Positions 1 through 8,722 of a stretch of 64,000 bases of DNA are shown here, one piece after another. The stretch covers positions 1,674,001 to 1,738,000 of the forward strand of contig NZ_CP051884.1 in NCBI RefSeq assembly GCF_012931845.1, given 5' to 3'. The notes beneath the pieces were generated by a model that worked only from the letters and a program-made list of their open reading frames with translations, ran no database searches and was not told the DNA's origin. The translations under genes were made by a program, and so were the position numbers. This stretch comes from Cellulomonas taurus. Lineage in GTDB: Bacteria > Actinomycetota > Actinomycetes > Actinomycetales > Cellulomonadaceae. Numbering within the stretch: the first letter of the stretch is position 1; each line of letters starts with the position of its first letter.

Positions 1-2
1 TG

Positions 3-671
3 CTGCTCGGTCTGCTCCCGGCGGTGGTGGTCGCCGTCGTGCTGCTGGTCGCGGTTATCCTGCTGATCTGGCAGCTGGGCAGCATCGGTGACTGGCTGAC
101 CCCGTTCGCCGACGACTGGAGTCCGGGCTGGGAACGCGCTGCCGAGCTGACCGCGCAGGCGGTGGTGCTGGCCGGTGTGCTGGTGCTGATCGTCGTCACC
201 TTCACCGGTCTGACCCTGGCGGTGGGCGAGCCGGTCTACGACCGGATCTGGCAGGCGGTGGAGCGGGACACCACGGGTCAGGTGCCCTCCGGGTCGGTCG
301 GGTTCTGGCGCGGTGCTGTCGACGGCCTGGGCCTGATCCTGCGCGGGATCGTGGTCGGCGCGCTGACGGCGCTGCTCGGCGTGATCCCGGTGGTGGGCAC
401 CGTGCTCGGCTGGGTGGCCGGTCTGGTCTGCACCGGCTGGTTGCTGGCGGCCGAGCTCACCTCCCGGGCACTGCTGGCTCGCGGGATCGACCGTCGGGAG
501 CGGGCACGGCTGATCCGGGCGCACCGGGGGCAGGCCCTGGGCTTCGGGGTCGCCACCCAGCTGTGCTTCCTGGTGCCGGGCGGGGCGGTGGCGACGATGC
601 CGGCCGCGGTGGTCGGGTCGACGCTGTTGGCGCAGTCGATGGTCGCCGGGCGACCTTTACCTACCAACTAG
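3..671 (+). CDS. EI24 domain (CysZ-like) membrane protein, 5' truncated
   Basis: The reading frame is open to the window edge, so the true start lies upstream; the first GTG inside is at 24. What is visible is an integral membrane protein with long hydrophobic segments separated by short polar loops (for example an amphipathic stretch ending in Arg-rich DRRERARLIRAHRGQALGFG). This matches the C-terminal half of the EI24/CysZ family, whose E. coli member takes part in sulfate uptake; most actinobacterial members are uncharacterised. The TAG stop lies inside the TetR-type operator that serves the next gene, so the two loci are tightly packed. The family call is from the overall pattern. Confidence 0.7.
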   Translation: MLGLLPAVVVAVVLLVAVILLIWQLGSIGDWLTPFADDWSPGWERAAELTAQAVVLAGVLVLIVVTFTGLTLAVGEPVYDRIWQAVERDTTGQVPSGSVGFWRGAVDGLGLILRGIVVGALTALLGVIPVVGTVLGWVAGLVCTGWLLAAELTSRALLARGIDRRERARLIRAHRGQALGFGVATQLCFLVPGGAVATMPAAVVGSTLLAQSMVAGRPLPTN

Positions 672-678
672 TAGGTAG
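661..678. promoter_or_regulatory. TetR-type operator upstream of the GH42 gene
   Basis: An 18-bp near-perfect palindrome fitting CTACCNACTNGTNGGTAG, with one mismatched pair. The same 18-bp pattern occurs at 4266-4283, in the promoter region between the MFS transporter and the TetR gene. Shared sites at both target promoters make the TetR at 4340 the likely binder. It overlaps the stop codon of the preceding gene. Confidence 0.75.
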
Positions 679-733
679 ACTCGCGGCGACCGCCCGGCAT
701 CGTGGCCGGGACGCGCGCGAGGAAGGCTGAACG

Positions 734-2770
734 ATGGACCGGCTGCTGTTCGGGGCTGCGTACTACGACGAGTACCTGCCCACCGACCGGATCGACACCG
801 ACGTCCGGATGATGCTGGACGCCGGGATCAACGTGGTGCGGATCGCCGAGTCGACCTGGAGCACGCTGGAACCCCAGCCAGGCGTCTTCGACTTCCACCA
901 CATCGACCGGGCGCTGGACGCGTTCGAGGCCGCCGGGATCCACGTGATCGTCGGGACCCCCACCTATGCGGTGCCGTCCTGGCTGACCGCCTCGCACCCA
1001 GACGTGCTGGCCACCACCCGCGCCGGCGAGGGCCGGTACGGCGCGCGGCAGATCATGGACATCACCCACCCGACCTACCTGTTCCACGCCGAGCGGGTGA
1101 TCCGCGAGCTGATGGCGCACACCGCGCACCGACCGGCCGTGATCGGTTTCCAGCTCGACAACGAGACCAAGTACCACGACACCGCCGGTCGCGGCGTGCA
1201 GCGGAGCTTCGTCAAGCACCTGCGGCAGACGTTCGACGGTGACCTCGACGCCCTGAACGCCGCGTACGGCCTGGACTACTGGTCCAACCGGATCGACGCG
1301 TGGGAGGACGTGCCCGACGTCCGCGGCACGATCAACGGGTCGCTCGGCGCCGCCTTCGACGAGTTCCGGCGCGGGCTGGTGGTCGACTTCCTGGCCTGGC
1401 AGGCCGGGATCGTCCGGGAGTACGCCCGCGAGGACCAGTGGATCACCCAGAACTTCGACTTCGACTGGACGCCGGGCTGGTCCTACGGTCTGCAACCGTC
1501 GGTGGACCACTTCAAGGCGGCGCCCACCGTCGACGTCGCCGGGGTGGACATCTACCACCCGACCCAGTCCCGGCTGACCGGCACCGAGATCGCCTTCGGC
1601 GGCGACATGACCCGCTCGATCAAGGGCGGCGCCAACTACCTGGTGCTGGAGACGCAGGCGCAGGGCCAGCTCGGCTGGCTGCCGTACCCCGGTCAGCTCC
1701 GGCTCCAGGCGTACAGCCATCTGGCCAGCGGCGCCGACGGGGTCATGTACTGGCACTGGCACTCGCTGCACCACTCCTTCGAGACCTACTGGAAGGGGTT
1801 GCTGTCGCACGACCTGGCGTCGAACCCGACCTACGAGGAGGCCGGGGTGTTCGGCCGGGAGCTGGCGGCGCTCGGCGAGCGGTTCGGTCACCTGCGCAAG
1901 CAGAACCGGGTCGCGATCATGGTCAGCAACGAGGCGCTGACCGCGTTGCAGTGGTTCACCATCGAGACCGGCTTCATCGACGGGGTGTTCGGCAGCTCGA
2001 TCGGCTACAACGACGTGCTGCGCTGGGTGTACGACGCGCTGTTCGCGCTGAACGTCGAGGTGGACTTCGTGCCCGCCGACGCCGACGACCTGTCGCGGTA
2101 CGCCCTGGTGATCGCTCCGGTGCTGTACACCGCTCCGCAGTCGACGGTTGACGCGCTGCGGGCCTACGTCCAGCAGGGCGGGCACCTGGTCACCACCTTC
2201 CGCAGCCTGGTCGCCGACCAGCACGTCAAGGTCTGGCACGACACGGCACCGCACGACCTGGTCGACACCCTTGGCTTCCGCTACAACCAGTTCACCCGGC
2301 CGGAAGGGGTCGCGCTGGAGTTGCACGGGCAGCTCGCGGGCGTGGCGGCACCGCTGGCGGCCGAGCACTTCATGGAGCTGCTGGTGCCGGAGGGTGCCGA
2401 GGTGCTGGCCTCCTACGCGCACGACGCCTACCGGGACTACGCGGCGATCACCCGGCACCGGGCGGGCGAGGGGTCGGCGCTGCACCTGGGCACCATGACC
2501 TCACCGGAATTGCTCCGGGCGGCGCTGACGCTCGCTGTCCGGGACGCCGGGGTCGGCGACTGGGCGCAGGATCTGGCCGGGACGGTCACCGTGCGCCGCG
2601 GTCACAACGCGGCCGGGCGGGCGATCACCTACCTGCTGAACTACTCCGCCGAGCCGGTGCGGCTGGCCAGCCCGGTCGCCGGGCGGTCGGTGCTGGCGGG
2701 CGATGTGCCGGTCGAGGCCGGTGACCCGCTCGACATCGCCCCGTGGGACCTCGTGATCCTGGAGAGCTGA
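734..2770 (+). CDS. Beta-galactosidase, glycoside hydrolase family 42
   Basis: 678 residues, the usual size for GH42 (650-700). GH42 enzymes hydrolyse terminal beta-galactosides, usually short oligosaccharides imported into the cytoplasm; no signal peptide is visible, which fits. The N-terminal TIM barrel starts directly (FGAAYYDEYLP). The acid/base is Glu144 in QLDNE and the nucleophile is Glu306 in LVLETQ. A trimerisation region and a small C-terminal beta domain ending in APWDLVILE follow. The ATG is preceded by AGGAAGG at good spacing. With the convergent MFS transporter and the TetR regulator it forms a beta-galactoside uptake and degradation unit. The exact substrate cannot be read from sequence. 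Confidence 0.93.
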   Translation: MDRLLFGAAYYDEYLPTDRIDTDVRMMLDAGINVVRIAESTWSTLEPQPGVFDFHHIDRALDAFEAAGIHVIVGTPTYAVPSWLTASHPDVLATTRAGEGRYGARQIMDITHPTYLFHAERVIRELMAHTAHRPAVIGFQLDNETKYHDTAGRGVQRSFVKHLRQTFDGDLDALNAAYGLDYWSNRIDAWEDVPDVRGTINGSLGAAFDEFRRGLVVDFLAWQAGIVREYAREDQWITQNFDFDWTPGWSYGLQPSVDHFKAAPTVDVAGVDIYHPTQSRLTGTEIAFGGDMTRSIKGGANYLVLETQAQGQLGWLPYPGQLRLQAYSHLASGADGVMYWHWHSLHHSFETYWKGLLSHDLASNPTYEEAGVFGRELAALGERFGHLRKQNRVAIMVSNEALTALQWFTIETGFIDGVFGSSIGYNDVLRWVYDALFALNVEVDFVPADADDLSRYALVIAPVLYTAPQSTVDALRAYVQQGGHLVTTFRSLVADQHVKVWHDTAPHDLVDTLGFRYNQFTRPEGVALELHGQLAGVAAPLAAEHFMELLVPEGAEVLASYAHDAYRDYAAITRHRAGEGSALHLGTMTSPELLRAALTLAVRDAGVGDWAQDLAGTVTVRRGHNAAGRAITYLLNYSAEPVRLASPVAGRSVLAGDVPVEAGDPLDIAPWDLVILES

Positions 2771-2781
2771 CCGCGAGCAGC

Positions 2782-2816
2782 AAAGGCCGCCCCTCTCATC
2801 GGGAGGGGCGGCCTTT
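2782..2816. terminator. Bidirectional intrinsic terminator
   Basis: Perfect 14-bp stem (2782-2795 with 2803-2816) and a 7-nt loop, with AAA at the left foot and TTT at the right foot. It lies between the convergent GH42 and MFS stop codons and can terminate both. Confidence 0.9.
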
Positions 2817-2890
2817 CTGTGCACGGCGCGGGCCCGGGGACCGGGCCGACCGGCGGACGGGCTCAGTGGGGGTGCGCGAACGCACGAGGG

Positions 2891-4183
2891 TCAGTGCACG
2901 GACTTGATCCGGGTGATGAAGAAGGCGCCCAGCAGGGCAGCGACGATGGAGACCGGGAACACCAGGCCGTAACCGCCGGTGGCCACCACCAGGGCCGAGG
3001 TGATCAGCGGCCCCACGGTCTGACCGGCGGTGGTGGACAGGTTGAGGATGCCGAGGTCCTTGCCGGCCTCCTCCTCGTTCGGCAGCACGTCGACGTTCAG
3101 GGCCTGGTCGACCGAGGTGTAGACGCCGTAGCCGAAGCCCGCGATCCCGGCGAACAGGAACATGCCCATCGGCGACGGGTAGATCCACGGCATCGCGATA
3201 CCGACCGCGAACAGCACCGAGGACACCACCACCGGCAGCTTGCGGCGACCGATCAGGTCGGAGACCGGGCCGGAGACGACCGAGCCGATCAGCGAGACCA
3301 CCAGCAGGATCACCGACATGGTGGCGATGGTCTTGGCGGACTCGGCGACGGTCTGGCCGATGTGGTCCTGCACGATGTAGAGCTGGTACGCCATGATCAT
3401 CTGGTAGCTGACCAGCATGAACAGTCGCCCGGCGAAGGCCCAGTAGAAGTCCGGTGCCTTCCGCGGCGGCCGGAAGGACTTCAACAGCTCCATCAGCCCA
3501 CCGGCGGCCGGCGGCAGGTCGACGGCCGAGCGCTCCCGGGGCCAGACGATCAGCGCGATCACCGCGGAGGCAGCCATCAGCGCGCCACCGAGCACGAAGC
3601 CGGGGAAGGAGTTCACCAGGAACGCCGAGCCGATCAGCGAGCCGAGCGGAGCACCGGCGGCCAGCCCGCCGCCGTAGAACGCGGACATCGTGCCGCGCAG
3701 CTTCATCGGCACCCGGTCGGCCAGCACCGCGACGGCCGGGGCCAGCATCATGTTCAGCCCGACCATGCACAGGCAGTAGACCAGGGTGATCAGGGTCGCG
3801 TTGGTGAGCACCCCGATCGCGAACAGCGTGACACCGCCGAGGATGCCGCCGCACAGGATCCACGGGGCGCGGCGCCCGAACCGGCTGCGGGTGCGGTCGG
3901 AGAGGTTGCCGAACACCAGGTTCGACACCAGGGAGACCACGGCGGTCACGGCGCTGATCGTGCCGAGCAGGGCGACCGGGTCGGCCACGCCGATGTCCCG
4001 CAGACGCTGGGGGAGCAGCACCGCCGCGACGATCTGCAGGCCGATGATCCAGGCGAGTCCGTAGACGAAGAACCCGGCGCCGAACCGCAGGGTGCGGGCG
4101 CGGGTGAAGGGCTGTCGGGTGTCGGGTGCGAGCAGATCGGCCGGGGCGGTCGAGTCCGTCGTCGGTGCGGCTTGCGTGTCCAT
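2891..4183 (-). CDS. MFS transporter, probable sugar/glycoside importer
   Basis: 430 residues with about 12 hydrophobic segments. The loop between segments 2 and 3 carries the MFS pattern NLVFGNLSDRTRSRFGRR, and a matching GPVSDLIGRRK loop sits in the second half, the duplicated signature of the family. An upstream in-frame ATG and GTG exist, but the ATG at 4183 has GAAGG five bases before it. The gene is convergent with the GH42 enzyme and divergent from the TetR gene, with a shared operator in its promoter. It is therefore likely co-regulated with the hydrolase and imports its substrate. Resemblance to the glycoside-pentoside-hexuronide/melibiose carriers is suggestive but not proven. Confidence 0.85.
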   Translation of the reverse strand: MDTQAAPTTDSTAPADLLAPDTRQPFTRARTLRFGAGFFVYGLAWIIGLQIVAAVLLPQRLRDIGVADPVALLGTISAVTAVVSLVSNLVFGNLSDRTRSRFGRRAPWILCGGILGGVTLFAIGVLTNATLITLVYCLCMVGLNMMLAPAVAVLADRVPMKLRGTMSAFYGGGLAAGAPLGSLIGSAFLVNSFPGFVLGGALMAASAVIALIVWPRERSAVDLPPAAGGLMELLKSFRPPRKAPDFYWAFAGRLFMLVSYQMIMAYQLYIVQDHIGQTVAESAKTIATMSVILLVVSLIGSVVSGPVSDLIGRRKLPVVVSSVLFAVGIAMPWIYPSPMGMFLFAGIAGFGYGVYTSVDQALNVDVLPNEEEAGKDLGILNLSTTAGQTVGPLITSALVVATGGYGLVFPVSIVAALLGAFFITRIKSVH

Positions 4184-4265
4184 GGCAACCTTCATTGGTC
4201 GTGGGAGACGGACGCTCCACGGTGAGCTGTCAGCGGGATGCGCCCCCTCGCACACCCACCGCTAC

Positions 4266-4283
4266 CTACCGACTGGTTGGTAG
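4266..4283. promoter_or_regulatory. TetR-type operator between MFS and tetR genes
   Basis: 18-bp inverted repeat with CTACC/GGTAG ends and the core ACTNGT, matching the operator at 661-678. It lies in the divergent promoter region, so it could control both the transporter and the regulator itself. Confidence 0.75.
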
Positions 4284-4339
4284 ATAAGGGGAAGGTAGAA
4301 CGGGACGGGTCCGGTGTCAACGCGCGGTAGGTTGCCCCG

Positions 4340-4978
4340 GTGACCGACACCTCGCAGAAGCCGCGCCGGGTACGCCTGACCCGGGACGAGCGGATCCGGC
4401 AGATCCTCGACGTCAGCACCCGCCTGGTTAGCCGGCACGGGTTCTACGGGCTGTCGCTGCCCGAGGTCGCCAAGCAGGTCGGGATCACCCAGGCAGGGTT
4501 GCTGCACTACGTGCACACCAAGGAGGGTCTACTCCAGCTCATCATCGAGCAGGGCTACGACCAGCGCTTCGACCCGGAGGACTTCGCCGCCACCGGGGAC
4601 CCGGCCGCCACCCACCCGGACGGGATGTCCTTCCCCGCGTACTGCCGCTACCTGGTCGCGCACAATGCCCAGGACCCGCAGCTGATCCGGCTCTACATGG
4701 TGCTCAGCGCCGAGTCGGTCAGCCCCGAGCATCCGGCCCACACCTACTTCCACGACCGACCGGACCGGGTGTGGGAGCTGTACTCCCGCACCCGGTGGCG
4801 GATTCCGCCGCAGGTCGGTGACTGGTCGAACATGCGGCCGTTGGTCGAGCAGACGATCGCGGCGATGGACGGGCTGCAGCTGAGGATGTTCCGCAGCCCG
4901 GCCATCGACCTCCCCACCGCGTGGCGGGACTTCGAGCAGGTGCTCTTCCCGGCACCGATCTGGGACGACTACCGCTGA
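4340..4978 (+). CDS. TetR family regulator of the GH42/MFS genes
   Basis: 212 residues. The N-terminal helix-turn-helix is clear (residues about 17-62: a start helix DERIRQILDVSTRLV, then LPEVAKQVGITQAGLLHYVHTKEGLL). The variable C-terminal ligand domain contains Trp-rich helices. The GTG has no ribosome site but lies six bases after TAGGTT (4328-4333), a -10-like hexamer, so the mRNA may be leaderless. The gene is divergent from the MFS gene. The matching palindromes at 661 and 4266 suggest it represses both the transporter and the beta-galactosidase, with the transported sugar as a likely inducer (inference). Confidence 0.9.
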   Translation: MTDTSQKPRRVRLTRDERIRQILDVSTRLVSRHGFYGLSLPEVAKQVGITQAGLLHYVHTKEGLLQLIIEQGYDQRFDPEDFAATGDPAATHPDGMSFPAYCRYLVAHNAQDPQLIRLYMVLSAESVSPEHPAHTYFHDRPDRVWELYSRTRWRIPPQVGDWSNMRPLVEQTIAAMDGLQLRMFRSPAIDLPTAWRDFEQVLFPAPIWDDYR

Positions 4979-4986
4979 TCGACGGC

Positions 4987-5433
4987 TCAGCGTTGGGCGG
5001 GGAAGGTCGCCCAGACGTGTTTGGTCGACTCGTCGGCGTACCAACCCACCGCCTGGGACAGTCGCCGCGCGATCTGCAGTCCGAAGCCCCCGGCGCCCGG
5101 AGCTCGCTCGCCCGCCAGCGCCGGAGTGCTGCCGGTGTCGTGGTCGGCCACGTCCAGCAGGTACTCCCGGCCGTCGGAGAGCAGCCGGACCTCGGTGGGC
5201 GGCAGGCCGTGGGTGAGGGCATTGGTGGCCAGTTCCGAGGCGACCAGGATCATCCGGTCCGGGATGTCGTCCAGGCCGTCCTGCGGTCCGGCGTCCGAGG
5301 CGGTCACGGTCTCCAGCAGTTCACGCCGGACGCCGCTCAGATGATCCACGTCGTGCAGGGTCCAGGATCGCACCAGGGTGAACCGCTCCGGCGGCCGGGC
5401 CGAGACCAGTCCGTCGTCGATCCGGTCGGTCAC
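4987..5433 (-). CDS. RsbW-like serine kinase/anti-sigma factor (HATPase_c)
   Basis: 148 residues with a GHKL ATPase fold. The N box is LVASELATNALTHG, and there is a GxGxFGLQIARRLSQ-type G2 segment near residue 115. Proteins of this kind bind sigma factors or phosphorylate STAS antagonists. The window also holds a STAS protein (9456) and a SpoIIE-type phosphatase (18256), so it may belong to a partner-switching network. Its GTG start overlaps the TGA of a 38-codon open frame by four bases (GTGA), which supports this start. It lies downstream of the chemoreceptor on the same strand. Confidence 0.85.
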   Translation of the reverse strand: MTDRIDDGLVSARPPERFTLVRSWTLHDVDHLSGVRRELLETVTASDAGPQDGLDDIPDRMILVASELATNALTHGLPPTEVRLLSDGREYLLDVADHDTGSTPALAGERAPGAGGFGLQIARRLSQAVGWYADESTKHVWATFPAQR

Positions 5434-5546
5434 GGGGCCACCGTCCCGATCCGCTCGGCGCAGCCGCCGTGCAGGTCGACGTGACGTCCGTCCCGGTGCG
5501 GCCAGCTGGTTCTGAACTGGCCGTGATGTGCGGTGATGTCCCTCAT
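5430..5546 (-). CDS. Possible 38-residue protein coupled to the RsbW-like gene
   Basis: Open frame starting ATG at 5546 with GGGG about three bases upstream. Its TGA overlaps the GTG of the RsbW-like gene in a GTGA arrangement typical of translational coupling. The product is polar and rich in His and Arg, starts MRDITAHHG, and has no recognisable domain or membrane segment. It may be a real small regulator or simply a leader frame that drives coupled translation. The evidence is only the four-base overlap and the start site. Confidence 0.35.
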   Translation of the reverse strand: MRDITAHHGQFRTSWPHRDGRHVDLHGGCAERIGTVAP

Positions 5547-5585
5547 GCGGCCCCAGTCTTGGCTCCCGGGGCCGCCTCCGCATCC

Positions 5586-7199
5586 TCAGTAGCGGAATCG
5601 GCTCACCCGGGATTCCAGGTCCGCCGACAGTTGGGCCAGTTCCACCACCGACTGGCCCACCTGACCCAGCACATCGGACTGCGAAGCGGCGGCGGAGGCC
5701 ACCCCGGTGATGTTCGTGGCGATCTCCCCGGAGCCGGTCGCGGCCTCGGCGACGGAGCGGGACATCTCGTTGGTGGTGGCGGTCTGCTCCTCGACGGCCG
5801 AGGCGATGGTCAGCTGGTAGTCGTTGATGCTGGCGATGATCGTGGAGATCTGCTCGATCGCGGTCACCGCGCCGGAGGTGTCGCCCTGGATGGTCTCCAC
5901 CCGGCGGGCGATGTCCTCGGTCGCCTTGGCGGTCTCCTGCGCCAGCTCCTTGACCTCACCGGCGACGACCGCGAAGCCCTTGCCGGCCTCCCCGGCCCGC
6001 GCTGCCTCGATGGTCGCGTTCAATGCCAGCAGATTCGTCTGCTCCGCGATGCTGGTGATCACCTTGACCACGTTCCCGATCTCCTGGCTGGACACCCCGA
6101 GCCGCGCGACCTGGTCGTTGGTCACCGCCGCCGCCTCGGTCGCCTGACCCGCGATCTTGGCGGCCTGCGAGGAGTTCTGCGCGATCTCCCGGATGCTGGC
6201 ACCCATCTGCTCGGCACCGGCGGCGACCGTCTGGACGTTCCGCGACACCTGCTCGGCGGCGGCCGCGACCACCCCGGCCTGGGTGGAGGTCTCGTCTGCA
6301 CCCGCCGACACCTGCGAGGACGCCGCGGACAGTTGCTCAGCCGCCGCTGCCACCGCCTGCGCCGAGTCCCGCACGCCGCCGACCGTGGCACGCAGCGACT
6401 GCTGGGCGATCCCCAGGGAGGTCGCCATGTCGCCGATCTCGTCCAGCGACCCGGCGCGGGCCGCCACGGTCAGGTCGCCCTCGGCCATCGCCACCAGCGA
6501 CTCGCGCACCCCGGCCGCCGCACGGCGGATCCGGCGGGCGACCACGACGGCGACCACGATCGCCAGCACCGCGCCGATCGACAGCCCGATCCAGGTGACC
6601 AAGATCGACCGCTGCGCCCGGGCGGCGACCTGGTCGGCCTCGGTGGCGATGGTGTCGGCGATCTCCTCCTGCACGGTGCTGACGCTGGCGACCAGGGCCC
6701 GGCCCTTCTCCCCGGCTCCGCCCTCGTCCCGGATCTGGGCGTAGGCGACCTGGTCGTCCGCGAGCGCCGCGGGGATCAGCTCGTCGTCGAGCACCTGGCG
6801 GTACTCGTCCCAGGCGGTGCCGAAGGCGTCCCAGCCGGTCGGGCTGCCGCCGAAGGCGTCCTGGTAGGCGGCTTCCAGACCCGCGGCCGCGTCGTCCACG
6901 GCGGCATAGCCGGTGTTCAGGGCATCGACCTGGGACTGCTTGCCGTCGCCGGCCGGGTAGGCGCCGACCATCCCGGCGCTCATCCGGACCTGCCAGAGCG
7001 ACGCCTGGAACGTCGACAGCGCGGCGTTCACCTGCGCGTCGGCGGCAGCCATCGCCGAGGTCTCCGAGCGGATCGCCGACAGCTGTCCGGCGGCGAAGGC
7101 GCCCACGCCCACCGAGCACACGGTGGCGACGGCGGCGACGCCGATGATCTGGGTGGCGAGGGGCAGCCGCACGGTGCGGCGGGGGTGCTGGTCGGTCAC
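5586..7199 (-). CDS. Methyl-accepting chemotaxis protein
   Basis: 537 residues: a first membrane helix at about 15-40, an extracytoplasmic four-helix-bundle type sensor region to about 198, a second membrane helix at about 199-220, a HAMP domain, then a long signalling coiled coil. The conserved hairpin tip is intact ([19 protein letters not shown], then [15 protein letters not shown]). It senses an unknown ligand outside the cell and controls CheA. No CheR-docking pentapeptide is visible at the C terminus. The signalling half is nearly identical to that of the receptor at 53918, while the sensor halves differ. Confidence 0.95.
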   Translation of the reverse strand: MTDQHPRRTVRLPLATQIIGVAAVATVCSVGVGAFAAGQLSAIRSETSAMAAADAQVNAALSTFQASLWQVRMSAGMVGAYPAGDGKQSQVDALNTGYAAVDDAAAGLEAAYQDAFGGSPTGWDAFGTAWDEYRQVLDDELIPAALADDQVAYAQIRDEGGAGEKGRALVASVSTVQEEIADTIATEADQVAARAQRSILVTWIGLSIGAVLAIVVAVVVARRIRRAAAGVRESLVAMAEGDLTVAARAGSLDEIGDMATSLGIAQQSLRATVGGVRDSAQAVAAAAEQLSAASSQVSAGADETSTQAGVVAAAAEQVSRNVQTVAAGAEQMGASIREIAQNSSQAAKIAGQATEAAAVTNDQVARLGVSSQEIGNVVKVITSIAEQTNLLALNATIEAARAGEAGKGFAVVAGEVKELAQETAKATEDIARRVETIQGDTSGAVTAIEQISTIIASINDYQLTIASAVEEQTATTNEMSRSVAEAATGSGEIATNITGVASAAASQSDVLGQVGQSVVELAQLSADLESRVSRFRY

Positions 7200-7337
7200 G
7201 GCGGTCTCCTGGGGCTGCGTCCTCCCCCCTGCGGTCCACGACGCGGACCATCAGCAGGACGTGCTGCTCCCATCGGGAAGCCGCCACCGCTGCTGAGCAG
7301 GATCTGGGTGCCTGCACCCGGGTGAATCGCCGGACGA

Positions 7338-7928
7338 TCAGGGGAGCAGCACGTCCCGCACGGTGTCGGCGGCCCGGGTCAGCTTCAGCAGGCGGTCGCG
7401 GAGCTGGTCGCGGTCGCCACCGGGCACCCAGCCCACCGCCTCGCCGAGCTCCAGTCCGTTGGCGGCCAGCAGCACCAGCTGCGCGACGGCCGGGTCGAAG
7501 CCGTCGGCGGTCAGCCGACCCTCCCAGAACCGGAAGTCCGCGCGAGCGGCCTCCGCCACCGCCGGCACCACGGCGAGGTGGGCCATCACCGCCCAGTAGT
7601 CGGCGGCGTCCGGGTCGGCGGCCTGGGCGAAGGTGGCGCGCAGATAGCCCCGCAGCAGGCGTCCCGGTGCGAGGTCGTCGGCTTCGACTGCCGCCTCCGC
7701 CTCGGCGGCGAACCGGTCGAAGGCATCCTGGGCCAGCGCGGCGAACAGCTGTTCCTTGGACCCGAAGTGGTGCAACAGCCCACTCTTGGACACCCCGGCG
7801 GTGCGGGCGATCACGTCGACGCTGACCCCGGCCCCGTGGGTCACGACGCTGGACGCCGCCGCGTCGAGCAGCGCGCGCTTGGTGCGCATCGGGTCGCGGC
7901 GGCGGGCTGGTGGTGCGGCATCGGCCAT
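7338..7928 (-). CDS. TetR family regulator
   Basis: 196 residues. The HTH is at about residues 15-60, with SVDVIARTAGVSKSGLLHHFGSKEQLF as a textbook TetR core. The C-terminal half is a TetR_C-like helical domain ending in a Gly-Trp-Val-Pro segment. The ATG lies six bases after TACGCT (minus strand 7940-7935), suggesting a leaderless transcript. The operator at 7939-7957 overlaps that hexamer, which points to autorepression. It is divergent from an unusual TetR-like gene with a second operator copy at its promoter. Confidence 0.9.
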   Translation of the reverse strand: MADAAPPARRRDPMRTKRALLDAAASSVVTHGAGVSVDVIARTAGVSKSGLLHHFGSKEQLFAALAQDAFDRFAAEAEAAVEADDLAPGRLLRGYLRATFAQAADPDAADYWAVMAHLAVVPAVAEAARADFRFWEGRLTADGFDPAVAQLVLLAANGLELGEAVGWVPGGDRDQLRDRLLKLTRAADTVRDVLLP

Positions 7929-7938
7929 GGCCCCAGCG

Positions 7939-7957
7939 TACCGACCGATTGGTCCGT
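7939..7957. promoter_or_regulatory. Operator copy 1 of the divergent TetR pair
   Basis: 19 bp beginning TACCGACC and ending GGTCCGT, an imperfect palindrome. The inverted sequence recurs at 7979-7997 with three differences in 19 positions. It covers the -10-like hexamer of the 7928 gene. Confidence 0.65.
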
Positions 7958-7978
7958 CCAGCCGACCTGACCTAGGCT

Positions 7979-7997
7979 ACGGACCATCTGGTCGGTT
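7979..7997. promoter_or_regulatory. Operator copy 2 of the divergent TetR pair
   Basis: 19 bp beginning ACGGACC and ending GGTCGGTT, the inverted copy of 7939-7957. It lies about 20 bases upstream of the start codon of the TetR-like gene at 8018, a position suited to repression of that gene. Confidence 0.65.
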
Positions 7998-8017
7998 CGA
8001 CGGTGCGGGAGGACATC

Positions 8018-8713
8018 ATGGGCGAGGTCGGCACGACGGTGGACGCACGCACCCGGATCGCCTGCCTGGCGCTGGACGGCTGCATGCTCGGGTGGTTGGG
8101 CGGGGTGTACCCGGACGACGCCGATTGGTGGGAGCGGTCGCTGCGGGCCGTGGCGCACTACGCGGACGTCCCGGTGCCCAGCACCCGGTTGGGCAGCTTC
8201 TCCGAGCGCTGGGAGCGGTTCCCGCTACGCGACGAGGAACCGCTGGTCGACGCCCTCCTCACCCTGGCACGGACCGGGGGAGTGGGCAGCATCACCCTGG
8301 ACCGGGTGGCCCTGATCGCCGACCGGGACCCGGAGTGGCTGGACAGCATGTACGGGTCGGCGCAGGAACTGGTCGAGGACGTCCTGGACCGGGTGATGAG
8401 CGACGGCTTCGACGACCTCTCGCCGCTGCACCTGGCGCCCTGTCGGGCCGCAGTGACCTCCCGGCTCGACGTGCTCACCGACGATCGCCGCGCCGCCGCC
8501 CTGCTGCGCACCCTGCTGCTGTCGGGCGTCGAGGTGCCCCAGCACGCCGCCCTCGCCGCCCGGCAACTGTCCCCGGCCGCCCTGCCGCAGCACCGGTCGC
8601 TGTCCGACGGGCGACGGGTGGCGGCGCTGGCGATGGACGGCTGGGCGCTGAGTGCGCCGCCGGGGGAGCCGGACGAGTCGCTGCTCGCCGAACTGCGCCG
8701 CCTCCTGCGCTGA
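8018..8713 (+). CDS. Atypical TetR-like protein with internal, degenerate HTH
   Basis: 231 residues. The ATG at 8018 has GGGAGG five bases upstream and is preferred to the GTG at 8003. A degenerate TetR helix-turn-helix (ITLDRVALIADRDPEWLDSM, then GSAQELVEDVL) sits near residues 90-125 instead of the N terminus. It is preceded by about 80 residues resembling the C-terminal helices of a TetR protein (ACLALDGCMLGWLGG). A similar segment (AALAMDGWALSAPPGEPDE) closes the protein. The order looks like the tail of one TetR followed by a whole degenerate TetR. The key HTH Gly/Ser residues are altered, so DNA binding is doubtful. It is the likely target of the divergent TetR. Confidence 0.6.
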   Translation: MGEVGTTVDARTRIACLALDGCMLGWLGGVYPDDADWWERSLRAVAHYADVPVPSTRLGSFSERWERFPLRDEEPLVDALLTLARTGGVGSITLDRVALIADRDPEWLDSMYGSAQELVEDVLDRVMSDGFDDLSPLHLAPCRAAVTSRLDVLTDDRRAAALLRTLLLSGVEVPQHAALAARQLSPAALPQHRSLSDGRRVAALAMDGWALSAPPGEPDESLLAELRRLLR

Positions 8714-8722
8714 GCGGGGCGC

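Noticed and set aside
668-2485. 605-codon open frame opposite the GH42 gene
   Set aside because: Composition is that of an antisense shadow in high-GC DNA (Val, Arg, Gln, Asp, His rich, no motif), and the GH42 frame is fully supported.
2819-4225. 468-codon frame opposite the MFS gene
   Set aside because: His/Gln/Asp-rich shadow of a membrane protein gene; no start site and no domain.
5469-7325. 618-codon frame opposite the chemoreceptor
   Set aside because: Gly/Arg/His/Asp-rich shadow; chemoreceptor domains on the other strand are complete.
7200-7330. Possible riboswitch in the leader of the first chemoreceptor
   Set aside because: A c-di-GMP-I type leader was considered, but its conserved core pattern is not present.
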